From: Gammaproteobacteria bacterium
Lineage (GTDB): Bacteria; Pseudomonadota; Gammaproteobacteria; PS1; Pseudothioglobaceae
Length of the DNA: 19,130 nucleotides
Assembly (NCBI GenBank): GCA_029941485.1
Contig: JAPYOZ010000013.1
Location: 1-19,130, forward strand
Direction of reading: 5' to 3'
The notes under the pieces are model-generated. The model saw only the letters and a program-made list of their open reading frames with translations. It was not told the DNA's origin and did not search any database. Position numbers and translations under genes: made by a program. Shown piece after piece: positions 6,844-14,635 of the stretch. The stretch's first letter is position 1, and every line of letters starts with the position of its first letter.

Positions 6844-7455
6844 ATGACAGACACACTTAGCCATTGGGATAAAGTTTACCAAAGTAAAGACCATGCCCAG
6901 GTCAGCTGGCATCAGGATCACGCCACACTATCATTTGACTGGATATTGGCATATACGAACAAAAATGCTAATATTATTGATGTCGGTTCTGGTGTGTCAA
7001 TATTGGCTGATAATTTATTGGATGAGGGTTATGCCAATTTATCATTATTAGAGTTATCTTTCACTGCGATTCAAACGACACAAGAGCGCTTAAAAAGCGA
7101 TGCTAACAAAGTTAATTTTTATAATGAAAATATCCTAAATTTTCAATCAGATACTCAATTTGACTTATGGCATGATCGTGCGGTTTTTCATTTTCTAACC
7201 GATGAAGAAGATCGGCAAACTTACCTTAATAAGCTCAATCAATATCTCAAACCTCAAGGCTATTTTTTACTAGCAACCTTTGCACCAACCGGCCCTAAAC
7301 AATGTTCAGAGCTAGCTATTGTGCAATACGATAAAGATAAAATCACCCAACTACTTGGGAAGAAATTTAATCTTATTAAAACCACGTCTGAAACCCACCT
7401 TCATCCTAATGGCAGTACGCAAGATTTCAATTATTTTTTATTTCAAAAGATTTAA
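6844..7455 (+). CDS. Class I SAM-dependent methyltransferase of unknown substrate
   Basis: This 203-residue protein has the Rossmann-fold SAM-binding motif IIDVGSGVSILADNLL (44-59), an acidic residue (E70) at the end of strand 2, and DLWHDRAVFHFLT (107-119) as motif IV with the following helix. The WHDRAVFHFLT motif, then a GYFLLATFAPTGPKQCSELAI stretch and FNYFLFQK at the C-terminus, define a bacterial methyltransferase family with no assigned substrate that I know of. No membrane segment or added domain is seen, so it is probably cytosolic. It is divergent from gloA and convergent with the Rof-like gene, whose stop it overlaps by 4 bases. The neighbours do not reveal its job. Confidence 0.82.
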   Translation: MTDTLSHWDKVYQSKDHAQVSWHQDHATLSFDWILAYTNKNANIIDVGSGVSILADNLLDEGYANLSLLELSFTAIQTTQERLKSDANKVNFYNENILNFQSDTQFDLWHDRAVFHFLTDEEDRQTYLNKLNQYLKPQGYFLLATFAPTGPKQCSELAIVQYDKDKITQLLGKKFNLIKTTSETHLHPNGSTQDFNYFLFQKI

Positions 7456-7661
7456 AGAATAATTTTGTCAGCGCGTAATTCTTGCTGAACATTGTTCTCA
7501 TCCATAAAGATTAAATACTCTGCACTTATTTTGGTAATAATGTCTTTAGGCTGAATGGTTTGATTCCTGCCGTCGATGCTTACTTGCATTGATTGACCAT
7601 GCATAATCGCTAACTCGTAAATACTATGAGCTTCGCAAGAAATTCTTTGATAATCATTCAT
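7452..7661 (-). CDS. rof: Rof-like Rho-binding antiterminator
   Basis: This 69-residue protein starts MNDYQRISCEAHSIYELAIMHG and continues with short beta-strand-like segments ending in AEYLIFMDENNVQQELRADKI. The pattern follows E. coli Rof (YaeO): an N-terminal M-N-D-x-Y-x-x-I-x-C segment, the acidic ELA helix, then EYLV and ELRLDKI. Rof binds the RNA-binding domain of transcription terminator Rho and lowers Rho-dependent termination. This copy lacks the last dozen or so residues of the E. coli protein. The start overlaps the stop of the upstream GIY-YIG gene (ATGA, 7658-7661), so the pair is probably one transcript. An Sm-like fold with another role remains possible in so small a protein. 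Confidence 0.72.
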   Translation of the reverse strand: MNDYQRISCEAHSIYELAIMHGQSMQVSIDGRNQTIQPKDIITKISAEYLIFMDENNVQQELRADKIIL

Positions 7662-7918
7662 GGTGCTTTAATCAATAAGAGTTTATTTTCTCGAGTCATG
7701 GATTTAATCTCATATTCTCGCCTAGAAGCTACGCTTCTGTCTTTGGCGTTTTCTTGGTATACCAATTCACACGGGGCATTGGCTCGAGTATATTTGGCGC
7801 CGCCTACCAACTCACCATTGTGTTGCTTAATGCGTTTTTCTAGGTGATTGGTAATACCGCAATACAAACTATCATCAACACAGCGTAATAGGTAGACTAC
7901 CCAAAGATTATCATCCAT
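7658..7918 (-). CDS. GIY-YIG nuclease superfamily protein (YhbQ/UPF0213-like)
   Basis: This 86-residue single-domain protein has the GIY-YIG core: VYLLRC (8-13), YCGIT (19-23), conserved R29 and H33 in EKRIKQHN, and the catalytic-type glutamate in SRREYEIK (E68). That is the layout of the UPF0213 group (E. coli YhbQ), small nucleases reported to act on branched or damaged DNA. The LVGGAKYTRANAPCELVYQE segment is also typical of that group. No added DNA-binding domain is present and nothing suggests a homing endonuclease. It is the first gene of a two-gene minus-strand unit with the Rof-like gene. Its start is 63 bases from the divergent cytochrome gene. Confidence 0.88.
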   Translation of the reverse strand: MDDNLWVVYLLRCVDDSLYCGITNHLEKRIKQHNGELVGGAKYTRANAPCELVYQENAKDRSVASRREYEIKSMTRENKLLLIKAP

Positions 7919-7964
7919 TTTGTACAGAGGTTAAAGTAAGTTACGGGCATTCTATCTTAAAAAT

Positions 7965-7973
7965 TGTTATAAA
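7965..7973 (+). promoter_or_regulatory. Candidate extended -10 promoter for the small cytochrome
   Basis: TGTTATAAA fits an extended -10 element (TG, one base, TATAAA). Transcription would begin near 7980, a base or two before the ATG at 7982. No Shine-Dalgarno is visible, so the mRNA may be leaderless or nearly so. No clear -35. Confidence 0.38.
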
Positions 7974-7981
7974 CTAGATGC

Positions 7982-8290
7982 ATGTTAAAACTATTTACCT
8001 ATCTGTCTTTACTGATTTCAGGGGCTATCTATGCAGCTGATATTGATCAAAGGATCTTAATTGATGGTGAAGTTTTGTACACAGAAGAGTGTCAAAAATG
8101 CCATGACAATAGCTTAGTACCTATTAGTGATGGTACTTCTATGCAATCATTAGACGACATTAGATGGCAAATATCCACTTGCGTTACCGCTTTAGGTATT
8201 TTTTGGATGCCAAATGATGAAGAAGATGTAGCACAGTATCTAAATCACGATTTCTTCCACTTTAAAAACACACCAAAACCCGATAGCTAA
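7982..8290 (+). CDS. Small periplasmic c-type cytochrome, function unknown
   Basis: This 102-residue protein has a hydrophobic N-terminal signal peptide, likely cleaved around IYA-AD (residue 18-19). It carries one haem c attachment motif, CQKCH (37-41). A methionine in FWMPNDEEDVAQYLN (M76) is a plausible sixth haem ligand, since the M-P pair followed by an acidic helix is typical of class I cytochromes c. C67 is an additional cysteine. The mature chain of about 84 residues is close to the smallest monohaem cytochromes. It should be exported by Sec and matured by the cytochrome c machinery, but I cannot name its electron partners. It stands alone between a divergent nuclease gene and valS. 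Confidence 0.8.
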   Translation: MLKLFTYLSLLISGAIYAADIDQRILIDGEVLYTEECQKCHDNSLVPISDGTSMQSLDDIRWQISTCVTALGIFWMPNDEEDVAQYLNHDFFHFKNTPKPDS

Positions 8291-8325
8291 AGCGCTTCAT
8301 TTCTATACTTGTTGGGTAATTTTAT

Positions 8326-8334
8326 TGGTATAAT
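8326..8334 (+). promoter_or_regulatory. Extended -10 promoter upstream of valS
   Basis: TGGTATAAT is a perfect extended -10 element (TG, one base, TATAAT). A start near 8341 would give a leader of about 23 bases to the valS ATG at 8364. ACTTGT at 8307-8312 is a weak -35 candidate at 16-base spacing. The element also shows that a TTG codon at 8334 cannot be the translation start if this promoter is used. Confidence 0.55.
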
Positions 8335-8363
8335 TGCACAGTTTTATCCATCTTTATACGTTA

Positions 8364-11111
8364 ATGGAAAAGACTTACAATCCTGAACAAATTGAGACGA
8401 AATATCGCTCACTTTGGGAAGATAAAAATCTATTTTCTTCCGATTCAAACTCCACTAGCGAAAACGCCTACTGCATTATGCTGCCGCCACCAAATGTGAC
8501 GGGTAGTCTGCATATGGGGCATGCTTTCCAACATACGATTATGGATGTGCTTACCCGTTACCATCGTGGCAAGGGTGATCAAACACTTTGGCAGCCAGGC
8601 ACAGACCACGCAGGTATTGCAACACAAATGGTGGTTGAACGTCAACTTGCAGCACAAGATATCACCCGTCATGATGTTGGCCGTGAAAAATTTATTGAAA
8701 AAATTTGGGATTGGAAAGAGCATTCTGGTGGCACTATCACCAGTCAGATGCGTCGTCTTGGTGCTTCGGTTGATTGGGAAAGAGAGCGCTTCACCATGGA
8801 TGACGGCCTTTCGGATGCCGTACATAAAGTCTTTATTCAGCTTTACAACGAAGGTTTAATCTATCGTGGCAAGCGACTGGTTAACTGGGATCCTGTCTTA
8901 CATACAGCGGTATCTGATCTTGAAGTCATCAGCACAGAAGAACAAGGCTCTTTGTGGCACATGCGCTACCCTATTACTGATACCGACAAGGTTATGGTGG
9001 TTGCTACCACTCGCCCTGAAACCATGTTGGGCGATAGCGCTGTTGCCGTACATCCAGACGATGAACGCTATGCGCACTTTATTGGTAAAACCATTGACCT
9101 ACCACTCACTGAGAGAAAAATAACCATCATTGCTGATGATTATGTCGATATGGAGTTCGGTACCGGTTGTGTAAAAATTACCCCTGCTCATGACTTTAAC
9201 GACTATGAAATGGGCCAGCGTCATAACTTAGACGTCATCAACATCCTAACTGATGATGCCAAAATTAACGACACCGTTAAAAGTGCTTATGCTGGTATGG
9301 ATCGATTTGATGCGCGTAAACAAATGGTTAAAGATTTAGATGACCAGGGCTTACTAGAAAAAATTGAACCGCATACTTTGATGGTGCCTCGTGGTGATCG
9401 AACTCACGCTGTGATTGAACCTTATATGACTGACCAATGGTTTGTTAAGGTTGCACCATTGGCCAAGCCTGCGATTGATGCGGTGAAAAATGGCGATATT
9501 CGTTTCATCCCAGAAAACTGGAATAAAACTTATTTCAACTGGATGGACAACATCCAAGACTGGTGTATTTCTAGGCAAATCTGGTGGGGGCATCGTATTC
9601 CTGCTTGGTACGACACTGAGGGTAATATTTATGTCGCAGATTCACTAGAAGAAGCGCAAACGCAAGCTGGCAAAGGTGTGGCACTTAGACAAGATGAGGA
9701 TGTATTAGACACGTGGTTCTCTTCTGCGTTATGGCCGTTTTCAACCCTAGGCTGGCCAGAGAAAACGCCAGAGCTATCGCGTTTTTATCCAACCAATGTT
9801 TTGGTTACTGGCTTTGATATTATCTTCTTTTGGGTGGCTCGCATGATTATGTTTGGGCTAAAATTTGCCGACGATGTGCCATTTAAAGACATCTACATTA
9901 CAGGGCTAATCAAAGATGGACAGGGGCAAAAAATGTCTAAGTCTAAGGGCAATGTCTTAGACCCAATCGATTTGATTGATGGCATTAGCTTAGACGACCT
10001 ACTGGTTAAAAGAACCCAAGGCATGATGCAGCCAAAAATGGCTGAAAAAATTAAAAAGCAAACCCAAGGTGAATTCCCAGATGGTATTCCTTCATTCGGC
10101 ACCGATGCGCTTAGATTTACCTTTGCAGCACTCGCTTCATTTGGTCGTGATATTAAGTTTGATCTTAAGCGTGTTGAGGGTTATCGTAATTTTTGTAACA
10201 AGTTATGGAATGCTTCTCGCTTTGTATTGATGAAGCTTGAAGGCGACACTATTGATGCCAAAGCTACTTTATCCACTTCAGATGAGTGGATTTTATCGCG
10301 CCTACAAGCCACCAAAGTAAACGTTGAAAAACACTTAGAAGATTACCGTCTTGATCTAATGAGTCAAGAACTATACGAATTTGTATGGCATGACTATTGT
10401 GATTGGTATTTAGAACTATCCAAGCCTTTATTGGCAGATGATAAAACTAAGGCCGGCACACAGGCAACGCTATTAAAGGTATTGAATGAGATTTTGACCT
10501 TGTTACACCCAATCATTCCGTTTATCACTGAAGAGATTTACGAACAATGTTGTACGCTTACAGGCAAGGACAGTGAAAGTCTAATGGCTCAAGCCTACCC
10601 TGAAGTTGAACAAAATTTAGTTTCAACACAAGCTGAAGAAGAAGTGAAATGGCTGCAAACATTCATTCTTGGTATTCGTCAAATTCGCGGTGAAATGAAC
10701 ATTCCTCCTTCAAAACCTCTACCTTGTTTTGTACAAAACACCACTAACATTGACAAACAATACCTTAATGAGCACTCTCAACTATTAACCAGTCTTGCAA
10801 AATTAGAAGCAATTAACCAGCTTTCAGAAACCGATGAAGCGCCAGAATCAGCCACTGCACTTGTAGGCGATATGAAAGTGTTAATACCACTTGCAGGATT
10901 GATCGACAAAGACCAAGAGATTGCACGTCTCAATAAGGAAATTGAAAAATTAGAGAAACAAAAAACACAATTTTCAGCCAAACTTAACAACGAAAAATTT
11001 GTCTCTGGCGCACCCGAGGCAGTTGTTAATAAAGAAAAAGAAAAATTACTGTCGGTTGAAAGTGCTATTATTGACTTACGTTCGCAATTAAAAAAAATAA
11101 CAGCCTTATGA
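8364..11111 (+). CDS. valS: Valine--tRNA ligase
   Basis: This 915-residue class Ia aminoacyl-tRNA synthetase charges tRNA-Val. The HIGH signature appears as HMGH (50-53) after PPPNVTG, and KMSKS is at 523-527 after GLIKDGQGQ. The CP1 editing domain, which clears mischarged Thr-tRNA, lies between them and includes ATTRPETMLGD and the GTGCVKITPAHD motif. The anticodon-binding helical domain follows, and a C-terminal coiled coil (DQEIARLNKEIEKLEKQKTQF onward) is characteristic of ValRS. I set the start at ATG 8364 because MEKTYNPEQIE aligns with the family N-terminus. The 30-base upstream extension begins at a TTG inside a promoter-like element. No clear Shine-Dalgarno is seen. The stop overlaps the next start by 4 bases (ATGA). 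Confidence 0.97.
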   Translation: MEKTYNPEQIETKYRSLWEDKNLFSSDSNSTSENAYCIMLPPPNVTGSLHMGHAFQHTIMDVLTRYHRGKGDQTLWQPGTDHAGIATQMVVERQLAAQDITRHDVGREKFIEKIWDWKEHSGGTITSQMRRLGASVDWERERFTMDDGLSDAVHKVFIQLYNEGLIYRGKRLVNWDPVLHTAVSDLEVISTEEQGSLWHMRYPITDTDKVMVVATTRPETMLGDSAVAVHPDDERYAHFIGKTIDLPLTERKITIIADDYVDMEFGTGCVKITPAHDFNDYEMGQRHNLDVINILTDDAKINDTVKSAYAGMDRFDARKQMVKDLDDQGLLEKIEPHTLMVPRGDRTHAVIEPYMTDQWFVKVAPLAKPAIDAVKNGDIRFIPENWNKTYFNWMDNIQDWCISRQIWWGHRIPAWYDTEGNIYVADSLEEAQTQAGKGVALRQDEDVLDTWFSSALWPFSTLGWPEKTPELSRFYPTNVLVTGFDIIFFWVARMIMFGLKFADDVPFKDIYITGLIKDGQGQKMSKSKGNVLDPIDLIDGISLDDLLVKRTQGMMQPKMAEKIKKQTQGEFPDGIPSFGTDALRFTFAALASFGRDIKFDLKRVEGYRNFCNKLWNASRFVLMKLEGDTIDAKATLSTSDEWILSRLQATKVNVEKHLEDYRLDLMSQELYEFVWHDYCDWYLELSKPLLADDKTKAGTQATLLKVLNEILTLLHPIIPFITEEIYEQCCTLTGKDSESLMAQAYPEVEQNLVSTQAEEEVKWLQTFILGIRQIRGEMNIPPSKPLPCFVQNTTNIDKQYLNEHSQLLTSLAKLEAINQLSETDEAPESATALVGDMKVLIPLAGLIDKDQEIARLNKEIEKLEKQKTQFSAKLNNEKFVSGAPEAVVNKEKEKLLSVESAIIDLRSQLKKITAL

Positions 11112-11758
11112 AATTAATTAAATATTTTTTATTACCATTAGCACTAATAAGCACCATTGTTAGTGCTCAATCATACGTGTATGTAACTGATATGGTTGAC
11201 ATTCCAATACGATTAGACAACAAAATTACAAGCGATAATCTACTAAGAATGTTACCTTCAGGAACCAAATTAGAAATACTTTCAACTGAGAATGGCTGGA
11301 CTAAAGTTAAATTTGAGGAAACCATAGGCTGGATGATTTCACGCTACTTGACCAATAATCCACCTGCTCAAGCTCAACTCGAAAAACTTAAACGAACTTA
11401 CAATGCCAATAAACGTAAAATTTTAAATACTAAACAAAGAAGTGTTGACCTTGAAGAGCAAGTCAAATCATTAAAAAATAAAAATACACTACTGTCTGTT
11501 CAAACAGGAAAATCACAAGCAGAAAAGGAACACATTGAACAAGTTTATAAAGATGCGCTCAAGCTTGAATACACTAATCAAAAACTAAAAACAGAAGTCT
11601 TACAGCTAAAAACAGAAGTCCAACTACTAAAAAACAACAATACCATTGGTCAAGAATCCAGCTCTAGAAATTGGTTTATTGTCGGTGCCCTTATTTTATT
11701 TTTTGGAATGGTAATAGGGCTCATCTTTTCAAAGTTTACAAATCAAAGGAGGTATTAA
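11108..11758 (+). CDS. YgiM-like SH3 domain protein with coiled coil and C-terminal membrane anchor
   Basis: This 216-residue protein has a signal peptide (cleavage near VSA, residue 20), then a bacterial SH3 domain at about 24-84 with LPSGTKLEIL and GWTKVKFEETIGWMISRYL. A long coiled coil (about 88-178) follows, then one transmembrane helix (about 189-208) and a short basic tail (KFTNQRRY). This is the architecture of the TIGR04211/YgiM family, predicted periplasmic and tethered to the inner membrane. Function is not established; SH3b domains often bind peptidoglycan peptides. Two near-identical heptads in the coil come from a 21-base repeat. The start overlaps the valS stop by 4 bases. Its last codons contain the strong ribosome site of guaB, which begins immediately after the stop. 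Confidence 0.85.
   Translation: MKLIKYFLLPLALISTIVSAQSYVYVTDMVDIPIRLDNKITSDNLLRMLPSGTKLEILSTENGWTKVKFEETIGWMISRYLTNNPPAQAQLEKLKRTYNANKRKILNTKQRSVDLEEQVKSLKNKNTLLSVQTGKSQAEKEHIEQVYKDALKLEYTNQKLKTEVLQLKTEVQLLKNNNTIGQESSSRNWFIVGALILFFGMVIGLIFSKFTNQRRY
11585..11620 (+). repeat. Heptad-length tandem repeat inside the YgiM-like gene
   Basis: The 15-base word CTAAAAACAGAAGTC occurs at 11585-11599 and again at 11606-11620, a period of 21 bases or exactly seven codons. It encodes successive LKTEV units (residues 160-164 and 167-171) in register with the coiled-coil heptad. It looks like a small in-frame duplication. Confidence 0.8.
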
Positions 11759-13219
11759 ATGAACTTACTAAAAACTGCACTAACTTTTGATGATGTATTG
11801 TTAGTCCCTGCTCATTCAACAACAATGCCTAAAGAGGTTAGTTTAAAGACTCAATTAACCAAAAACATCACTCTCAACACCCCTATTCTATCAGCAGCCA
11901 TGGACACAGTTACTGAGGCTAGATTAGCCATCACTATTGCTCAAGAAGGTGGTATTGGTATTATCCATAAAAACATGTCTGTTGAGCAACAAGCCAATGA
12001 GGTGCGCAACGTTAAGCGCTTTGAATCAGGCATTATTCGTGATCCGATTACCATTAATCCAAAAGCAACGATTAAAGATGTTTTTGATATGCAGCAGCAG
12101 CACAAAATCTCTGCCCTTCCTGTGGTTGAAGGCAATACCATTGTCGGCATGATTACCGGTCGTGACGTGCGTTTTGAAACACACTTAGACGAGACAGTGG
12201 CAAACCTTATGACACCGCAAGATAAACTCATCACTGTTAAAGAAGGTACGGATATGTCTGAAGTGAGAGCATTACTTCACCAACATCGTATTGAGCGCGT
12301 GGTTATCACTGATGATAAATTCAATCTTCAAGGCATGATCACTGTTCGTGATATTCAAAAATCCACTGACTTTCCAAATGCTTGTAAAGATGATGCCGAG
12401 CAACTACGTGTTGGTGCAGCAGTTGGTGTTGCAAGTGGTACAGGCGAGCGCATCGATGCGTTAGTTGAAGCGGGTGTCGATGTAATTGTGATTGATACGG
12501 CACATGGTCACTCCCAAGGTGTACTAGATAGAGTCATTAAAACCAAAAAATCACACCCAACTTTAGACATTATTGCTGGCAATATTGCCACAGGAGATGC
12601 AGCGCTTGACTTGGTTAAAGCAGGTGCAGATTGTGTTAAAGTTGGTATTGGTCCAGGAAGTATCTGTACCACACGCATTGTTGCCGGTGTGGGTGTGCCA
12701 CAAATTACTGCAATTTCTGATGTAGCAGAGGCACTTAAAGATACTGGCATACCACTCATTGCTGATGGCGGTATTCGCTATTCAGGTGATATTTCCAAAG
12801 CCTTTGCCGCTGGCGCATACTGTGTAATGCTTGGCTCAATGCTTGCTGGCACTGAAGAATCTCCAGGTGAGGTGGAACTTTATCAAGGTCGTTCTTATAA
12901 ATCATATCGTGGTATGGGTTCAATTGGTGCAATGAATCAAGCACACGGATCATCGGATCGTTATTTCCAATCAGACTCTAAAGCAGATAAACTCGTACCA
13001 GAAGGTATTGAAGGTCGTGTGCCATTCAAAGGGTCTATCCGCCCTATCATTCATCAAATGGTTGGCGGCGTTAGATCATCAATGGGTTACACAGGCTGTG
13101 AAAATTTAGAGAAGATGCGCACAGATGCTGTCTTTGTGCAAGTGACGTCAGCCGGTATGGTCGAGTCTCATGTGCATGATGTTTCAATCACTAAAGAGGC
13201 GCCAAACTACCATCAATAG
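11759..13219 (+). CDS. guaB: Inosine-5'-monophosphate dehydrogenase
   Basis: This 486-residue enzyme oxidises IMP to XMP with NAD+, the committed step to GMP. The N-terminus LTFDDVLLVPAHST is the family signature. Two CBS domains lie at about 92-200 as an insert in the TIM barrel. The catalytic cysteine is C303 in GPGSICTTRIVAGVGVPQ, and the mobile flap region contains YRGMGSIGAM and later EGRVPFKG. Length is normal. The ribosome site is the strongest in the window (AAAGGAGGT, 11745-11753) and overlaps the 3' codons of the YgiM-like gene, whose TAA abuts the ATG. guaA, the usual partner, does not follow; a 134-base gap and roxA come next. Confidence 0.97.
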   Translation: MNLLKTALTFDDVLLVPAHSTTMPKEVSLKTQLTKNITLNTPILSAAMDTVTEARLAITIAQEGGIGIIHKNMSVEQQANEVRNVKRFESGIIRDPITINPKATIKDVFDMQQQHKISALPVVEGNTIVGMITGRDVRFETHLDETVANLMTPQDKLITVKEGTDMSEVRALLHQHRIERVVITDDKFNLQGMITVRDIQKSTDFPNACKDDAEQLRVGAAVGVASGTGERIDALVEAGVDVIVIDTAHGHSQGVLDRVIKTKKSHPTLDIIAGNIATGDAALDLVKAGADCVKVGIGPGSICTTRIVAGVGVPQITAISDVAEALKDTGIPLIADGGIRYSGDISKAFAAGAYCVMLGSMLAGTEESPGEVELYQGRSYKSYRGMGSIGAMNQAHGSSDRYFQSDSKADKLVPEGIEGRVPFKGSIRPIIHQMVGGVRSSMGYTGCENLEKMRTDAVFVQVTSAGMVESHVHDVSITKEAPNYHQ

Positions 13220-13353
13220 TGGTAAATTTTTTCAACACCTGTGTTGTCTAAAAGCTCTAGTCGGTCATTTATTATTAAATAAACTCCCAACTTTCACTTT
13301 TCTTACACCTTAAACTTGAGAAAAATTTTCCAACTATTGAGACAAAAATTTCA

Positions 13354-14439
13354 ATGATTAAATTTGGAAAAATCTCTGAGCATGAATTTCTGAGCGATTA
13401 TTGGCAGAAAAAACCTTTGCTTATCAAGCACGCATTGCCTAACTTTATCTCACCCATTACTCCTGATGAGTTGGCTGGTTTATCACTAGAAGAAGAATTT
13501 GAATCGCGCCTTGTGCGAGGTTCAACCTCGAATGGTAAATGGGATCTCACTAATGGTCCATTTACCGAAAACACCTTTACCCAACTGCCTGAGCAGGATT
13601 GGACGCTATTGGTGCAAGGAGTAGATCGGTTTGTGGATGAAGTTTACGATTTAATCGACCATTTCGATTTTATTCCTCGTTGGCGTTTTGACGATGTAAT
13701 GATTTCATACGCAGCCAAAGGTGGTAGTGTCGGCCCGCATTTTGATTATTACGATGTGTTTCTACTACAAGGAAGCGGTAGACGACAATGGCACTTAAGC
13801 ACACAGCATTGTGAAATGGATAATTACTTAAGCAATGTACCGCTCAGAATCATGGATACTTTTAAGGCAGAACAAATATGGAACGTAGAGCCGGGTGATG
13901 TTTTGTACATCCCTCCTAAAGTTGCACATCATGGTGTTAGTCTGGATGATGAATGCACAACACTTTCATTTGGTTATCGTGCTTATTCATCACAAGAACT
14001 ACTTGAATCATTAAACTTAAAATGCTCAGACCAAGAGCAAAACTACTATCAAGACCCTATTTGGAAACAACATAACACACCTGCACTAATACCTGAGGTA
14101 GCCATTATTCAAGCACAAAAAATACTAAATATTAATGCCGATGAATTTGCCTGCTTTGTCACTAAACTAGATACCTTAGATAGGCGATTGTTACAGCATT
14201 TTGAATCTGAACCATTCAATTCACAAACACAATACAAGCTACATCCAAGTTGCAAAATTGCCTACTTACTAATTAACAAAATACCCAAAGTGTTTATCAA
14301 TGGTGAATATTTTAATACTCAAGAATTTGATGCTGAAACTGTAATACAGTTTTGCAATCAACGCACAATCGATACCAAAGATCATAAGCAACTAACTAAA
14401 AATCTATTTAAGCAAAATTTAATATACATACAGGATTGA
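13354..14439 (+). CDS. roxA: Ribosomal protein uL16 arginine hydroxylase, JmjC/cupin (RoxA/YcfD family)
   Basis: This 361-residue Fe(II)/2-oxoglutarate-dependent oxygenase resembles E. coli YcfD, which hydroxylates an arginine of ribosomal protein uL16. The JmjC fold is shown by GPHFDYYDVFLLQGSGRRQWHL, with iron ligands H129 and D131, and by PPKVAHHGVS with the third ligand H192 (H193 less likely). The N-terminus (FLSDYWQKKPLLIKHALP) is the typical opening of the family. The C-terminal 150 residues would form the dimerisation and winged-helix part. 134 bases separate it from guaB and 196 from pnp, so it may have its own promoter, though I could not pick one. Other cupin-like oxygenase targets are possible but less likely. 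Confidence 0.9.
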   Translation: MIKFGKISEHEFLSDYWQKKPLLIKHALPNFISPITPDELAGLSLEEEFESRLVRGSTSNGKWDLTNGPFTENTFTQLPEQDWTLLVQGVDRFVDEVYDLIDHFDFIPRWRFDDVMISYAAKGGSVGPHFDYYDVFLLQGSGRRQWHLSTQHCEMDNYLSNVPLRIMDTFKAEQIWNVEPGDVLYIPPKVAHHGVSLDDECTTLSFGYRAYSSQELLESLNLKCSDQEQNYYQDPIWKQHNTPALIPEVAIIQAQKILNINADEFACFVTKLDTLDRRLLQHFESEPFNSQTQYKLHPSCKIAYLLINKIPKVFINGEYFNTQEFDAETVIQFCNQRTIDTKDHKQLTKNLFKQNLIYIQD

Positions 14440-14635
14440 TTTTAGGGATAATAGCTCGGGTTTTATGGCTTAAATTCTGCCTTAAGTTTTATCTAAAATG
14501 CATTTACAGTTAATCATTTAGATGTGTTTCAAATAAAGCTTATTCAATTCAAACCATAGAGCGTCTTTTATAAACCTGTAATAGTCAAAACCTACTGCGT
14601 GAGGAATTGCCTATTTATCTTACGGAGAATTTTTC
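14440..14635. other. Gap between roxA and pnp (pnp leader)
   Basis: This 196-base A/T-rich stretch has no reading frame I would call a gene. It contains the perfect 10-base palindrome AAATGCATTT (14496-14505) and a 6-base complementary pair CAATTC/GAATTG (14545-14550 and 14604-14609). The pnp ribosome site CGGAGA is at 14623-14628. In many gammaproteobacteria rpsO precedes pnp and the leader folds into an RNase III-cleaved hairpin used for autoregulation. Neither rpsO nor a long hairpin is visible here. Confidence 0.6.

Noticed and set aside
7658..7918. GIY-YIG gene as part of a homing or mobile element
   Set aside because: It is a minimal UPF0213-type domain with no added DNA-binding module, terminal repeats or interrupted host gene.
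8334..8363. N-terminal extension of valS from a TTG codon
   Set aside because: The TTG overlaps a perfect extended -10 element, and the family N-terminus (MEKTYNP) begins at the ATG at 8364.
13233..13246. Inverted repeat CAACAC-CT-GTGTTG after guaB as a terminator
   Set aside because: The stem is short with a tight loop and is not followed by a T tract; the only T run is upstream of it, so it is not a standard terminator on either strand.
13270..13285. A/T-only inverted repeat (TTTATT/AATAAA) between guaB and roxA
   Set aside because: It contains no G-C pairs and is expected by chance in A/T-rich intergenic DNA.
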